Part shown: in pieces, positions 5,626 through 7,261 of the stretch
Numbering within the stretch: the first letter of the stretch is position 1
Layout of the letters: every line of letters begins with the position of its first letter
Assembly: GCA_003477305.1 (NCBI GenBank)
Contig: DMTN01000047.1
Location: 1,326-8,586 of the forward strand
Origin: Acholeplasmatales bacterium
Lineage (GTDB): Bacteria; Bacillota_I; Bacilli_A; Izemoplasmatales; Hujiaoplasmataceae
Length of the DNA: 7,261 nucleotides
Direction: 5' to 3'
The notes under the pieces: model-generated
Seen by the model: the letters and a program-made list of their open reading frames with translations, nothing else
What the model was told of the DNA's origin: nothing
The model's database searches: none
Made by a program: the position numbers and the translations under genes

Positions 5626-6609
5626 TCATTCGTCGGCATTCTTCCGTTTCATGATTTCGATCCCGGCGTGGCGGCCGGTATCTTCGGCGATGATTTTCTT
5701 TCCGCGGAACAGACGGAACCGGATGACGCCTGACAACCCTTCTTTGATCTGTTCCACCATCCGCCCGTTGCGGGGTGAGGCGAGACCGATCTGACGATCG
5801 GAAAACGCGTCCACTTCGAGAGTATAACATCCTTTTTTCAATCGATAAAAGACGGATCCATCGCGCACGTCCTCGCGGACGACGCGCGCAAAATTATAGG
5901 TGGCAAAACGATATTCCTTTCCGCCGATCAGCAAATTGGCGATGAGCCCCTTGAAGTACATCCCGAGAAACGGAATGTCGGCGTAAGAGAACATAAGCGA
6001 TGTCCCGGGGGCCGTGAAGTGATTGCTCTGCATCCAGACATAGGCGCGCGGGAACGAACGGCCCCAATCCTTTTCAATGTAGCCTTTTCCTCCGTCGAAG
6101 TCGATCGTTTCGCCATCGAGAAGGAGTTTCCCGTGCAGCATATGCGTCATCGAAATGACGCCATGATAGCATTCCATGAACGAGAAATACCCGAACAAGC
6201 CCATGATGTTCGGCATGAATATCGTCTTCCGGATCGGTACGAAATCGGAAAAAGAGACGGTCCCGCGGAGGTCGACCGACGGATCGGCGAGGTCGAGGGT
6301 GATACTTTCATGCGTAAAAGCACAATTCCCGATTGAAATCGAAAAACGTTTCGGTTCAAACTTGAACTGATCCATCCCATACCTGAGATACCGGGTGGAA
6401 AGCGATGTCCCATCCGTTTCCGCCCGCGACAGGAATACCTGGATGAACGCATGCGGATCTTCGCGGTTCACGCTGACGCCAGGGATGAGGGCGATCGTAT
6501 GTCGCTCATCGCGGCTCACCAACTTGAAATACCAACCCTCGAAATAACGGTCGGTCTTTTTGGCACCTTGAAAACGTTCGGGATGAAGGATGTTTCCGAG
6601 ACTGGACAT
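5626..6609 (-). CDS. Tocopherol-cyclase-family (VTE1-like) protein, 327 aa
   Basis: Family signatures are clear: YFEGWYFKL (residues 22-30), the FMECYHGVISMTH segment (about 144-156), and GKGYIEKDWGRSFP with YVWMQSNHF just after it (about 174-198). These match the tocopherol cyclase family, whose plant and cyanobacterial members close the chromanol ring of vitamin E. Homologues also occur in non-photosynthetic bacteria, where function is unknown, so a cyclase activity should not be assumed. The fold is expected to be a double lipocalin-like beta barrel able to hold a lipid or quinone-like ligand. No signal peptide is present. ATG at 6609 is chosen because AAGGAG lies 5 nt upstream; an in-frame ATG at 6669 lies almost on the predicted transcription start. 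It is the first gene of the operon with the deacetylase and the anchored hydrolase. Confidence 0.85.
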   Translation of the reverse strand: MSSLGNILHPERFQGAKKTDRYFEGWYFKLVSRDERHTIALIPGVSVNREDPHAFIQVFLSRAETDGTSLSTRYLRYGMDQFKFEPKRFSISIGNCAFTHESITLDLADPSVDLRGTVSFSDFVPIRKTIFMPNIMGLFGYFSFMECYHGVISMTHMLHGKLLLDGETIDFDGGKGYIEKDWGRSFPRAYVWMQSNHFTAPGTSLMFSYADIPFLGMYFKGLIANLLIGGKEYRFATYNFARVVREDVRDGSVFYRLKKGCYTLEVDAFSDRQIGLASPRNGRMVEQIKEGLSGVIRFRLFRGKKIIAEDTGRHAGIEIMKRKNADE

Positions 6610-6630
6610 GGCGGCTCCTTCTTGATCGAT

Positions 6631-6667
6631 TCGACGCGTCTGCGTCAAGCGGGTCACGAAATCCCGC
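6631..6667 (-). promoter_or_regulatory. Two hairpins in the operon's 5' leader
   Basis: In minus-strand RNA, GCGGG/CCCGC (6667-6663 with 6653-6649, 9 nt loop) is followed at once by TTGACGC/GCGTCGA (6648-6642 with 6637-6631, loop AGAC, one G-U pair). They lie between the predicted transcription start near 6672 and the ribosome site at 6620-6615. No T-run follows, so they are not a terminator. They may stabilise the mRNA or bind a regulator. Confidence 0.35.
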
Positions 6668-6678
6668 ATTCTGTCTTT

Positions 6679-6687
6679 ATTATAACA
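6679..6687 (-). promoter_or_regulatory. Extended -10 promoter of the three-gene operon
   Basis: TGTTATAAT on the minus strand (6687-6679) is a full TGn-TATAAT element, about 70 nt ahead of the ATG at 6609. No good -35 box is seen. Instead a small dyad CCCT-caaa-AGGG (6705-6694) lies in the spacer and -35 zone. Its presence suggests extended -10 recognition or control by a bound protein. Confidence 0.65.
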
Positions 6688-6710
6688 TCGTCGCCCTTTT
6701 GAGGGGATTT

Positions 6711-6730
6711 ATGTGCAATAATATGCACAT
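6711..6730. promoter_or_regulatory. Palindromic operator between divergent promoters
   Basis: Arms ATGTGCA (6711-6717) and TGCACAT (6724-6730) flank 6 bp of A and T. The repeat overlaps the -35 position of the rightward rubredoxin-protein promoter and is centred near -48 of the leftward operon promoter. It could repress one unit and activate the other. Spacing does not fit the CRP/FNR or Rex consensus sites, so the regulator is unknown. Confidence 0.5.
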
Positions 6731-6751
6731 TTTCCGGAAGCGTGATACGAT
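6723..6751 (+). promoter_or_regulatory. Promoter of the rubredoxin-domain gene
   Basis: TGATACGAT (6743-6751) is an extended -10 element, with TACGAT matching TATAAT at four of six bases. The -35 zone 16-17 bp upstream (6723-6729, for example TGCACA) lies within the palindrome at 6711-6730. Transcription would start near 6758 and give a leader of about 45 nt. Confidence 0.5.
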
Positions 6752-6770
6752 AGAGGATAGAGATACAACA

Positions 6771-6786
6771 TTCAGTTCAGACTGAA
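6771..6786 (+). promoter_or_regulatory. Leader dyad next to the ribosome site of the rubredoxin-domain gene
   Basis: TTCAGT and ACTGAA pair perfectly around the loop TCAG. The hairpin ends 2 nt before GGGAGG (6789-6794), so it could influence ribosome access or serve as a second protein-binding site. Short, and possible by chance. Confidence 0.3.
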
Positions 6787-6803
6787 GAGGGAGGATTATC
6801 ATC

Positions 6804-7133
6804 ATGTTATGGAAATGTTCCGTCTGCGGCCTCGTCCATGAAGGACCCGAAGCCCCGGAAAAATGCCCGAAATGCGGAGCGCCGAAAGAGAAGTTCGTCG
6901 CTCTGTCCGACGATGACGCGAAGAAAGTCTATGCGTCCGACCGCACCAACGACATCCACATGGAAATCATCCGGTTATCGATGAAAATCGCCGACCTTGC
7001 GGACGAAGGCGTCAAACTCAATCTCGACCCCGCCTGCGTCAGCACCTTCCGCCAGGCGAAGAACGAAGTCTGGATCATCAAGCAGCGAAGCAAAGCCGAA
7101 CTTGCCGGCCATATGGCCAAGGGCAAATGGTAA
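6804..7133 (+). CDS. Rubredoxin-like domain protein with helical tail, 109 aa
   Basis: The first 31 residues form a compact rubredoxin-type iron knuckle: WKCSVCGLVHEG (Cys5, Cys8) and APEKCPKCGAPKEKF (Cys21, Cys24). It resembles the C-terminal rubredoxin domain of rubrerythrins, where four cysteines hold one Fe for electron transfer. Residues about 35-109 are predicted helical and charged, with the segments DIHMEIIRLSMKIADLADEG and VWIIKQRSKAELAGHMAKGKW. The ferritin-like diiron motifs (ExxH pairs) of rubrerythrin are not apparent, so this is not a shortened rubrerythrin in the usual order. A role in electron delivery or oxidative-stress response in an anaerobe is the likely reading; the partner is unknown. 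The ribosome site GGGAGG is 9 nt upstream. The gene is divergent from the three-gene operon, and its stop overlaps the next start. Confidence 0.87.
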   Translation: MLWKCSVCGLVHEGPEAPEKCPKCGAPKEKFVALSDDDAKKVYASDRTNDIHMEIIRLSMKIADLADEGVKLNLDPACVSTFRQAKNEVWIIKQRSKAELAGHMAKGKW

Positions 7134-7261
7134 AACAGCCAAAGCCAGAACAAAGGGTGATTCTCACCCTCAGCGAATCGATGATTCGCCTGATTGTAGA
7201 CGATTACACACCGAAGAGGTATGTTCGTTTGGGTGTGTTCACACCCTTAGCCCCTATCCTC
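7127..7261 (+). CDS. Open reading frame of unknown identity, N-terminal 45 codons, cut by window edge
   Basis: ATG at 7127 overlaps the TAA of the rubredoxin-domain gene (ATGGTAA), with CAAGGG 5 nt upstream. The frame stays open for 45 codons to the edge. The product begins MVKQPKPEQRVILTLSESM and continues IRLIVDDYTPKRYVRLGVFT. I do not recognise it. Codons such as AGG, ATT, GTA, CCA and TTA are frequent, unlike the GC-ending codons of the neighbours, and three palindromes run through it. It may be a transferred gene, part of a mobile element, or non-coding DNA that happens to be open. Confidence 0.35.
   Translation, partial: MVKQPKPEQRVILTLSESMIRLIVDDYTPKRYVRLGVFTPLAPIL
7154..7246. repeat. 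Cluster of three palindromes after the rubredoxin-domain gene
   Basis: AGGGTGA-ttc-TCACCCT (7154-7170), GCGAATC-gat-GATTCGC (7173-7189) and GGGTGTG-tt-CACACCC (7231-7246) are each perfect 7 bp inverted repeats. CACACC at 7207-7212 can pair with GGTGTG (7232-7237) as an alternative to the third hairpin. No T-run follows on the plus strand. The first hairpin on the minus strand is followed by TTTGTT, a weak terminator at best. It may be a 3' stabiliser, a REP-like element or the end of a mobile element. Confidence 0.5.

Noticed and set aside
6610..6669. Start of the tocopherol-cyclase-like protein at 6669, which would be nearly leaderless
   Set aside because: AAGGAG before ATG 6609 and the family-like N-terminus favour the shorter form; the extra 20 residues look like a translated leader. 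A leaderless start is not fully excluded.
1..7261. CRISPR arrays, tRNA or rRNA genes
   Set aside because: No regularly spaced direct repeats, cloverleaf-like segments or rRNA-like stretches were seen on either strand.

Overview
This 7.3 kb window looks like chromosomal DNA of an anaerobic, fairly GC-rich bacterium of the Firmicutes/Bacillota type. The grounds are strong Shine-Dalgarno boxes, TATAAT and extended TGnTATAAT promoters, compact Rho-independent terminators, and a rubredoxin-type iron-binding protein. The lineage is an inference; no rRNA or tRNA marker is present.

Left part (1-2644, minus strand). The 5' 273 codons of a BglX-like family 3 glycoside hydrolase run off the left edge. 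Its promoter is overlapped by a perfect 9+9 bp palindrome, a likely repressor operator. Upstream of it, on the same strand and closed by its own terminator, lies an N-acyl-D-amino-acid deacylase-type amidohydrolase. The two are separate transcription units, both suited to scavenging sugars and D-amino-acid derivatives.

Middle (2644-3867). A 360 bp gene-free stretch carries divergent promoters and what looks like a frame-broken remnant of a gene. It is followed on the plus strand by a small VOC/glyoxalase-like enzyme. Next comes a promoter, a roughly 100 nt leader with nested stems, and a 48-residue lysine-rich protein that I do not recognise. A bidirectional terminator separates this from the convergent operon.

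Right part (3868-6709, minus strand). A three-gene operon reads, in order of transcription: a tocopherol-cyclase-family protein, a NodB-type polysaccharide deacetylase (19 nt gap), and a membrane-anchored alpha/beta hydrolase (GTGA overlap). The last two suggest envelope or glycan/lipid ester chemistry. The tocopherol-cyclase-like member is unusual where nothing else points to photosynthesis.

Right edge (6710-7261, plus strand). Divergent from the operon is a rubredoxin-domain protein of 109 residues; the shared intergenic region has several dyads. Its stop codon overlaps the start of another reading frame that stays open to the edge. That last stretch differs in codon choice from its neighbours and holds three close palindromes, so it may be a foreign or mobile segment, or not coding at all.
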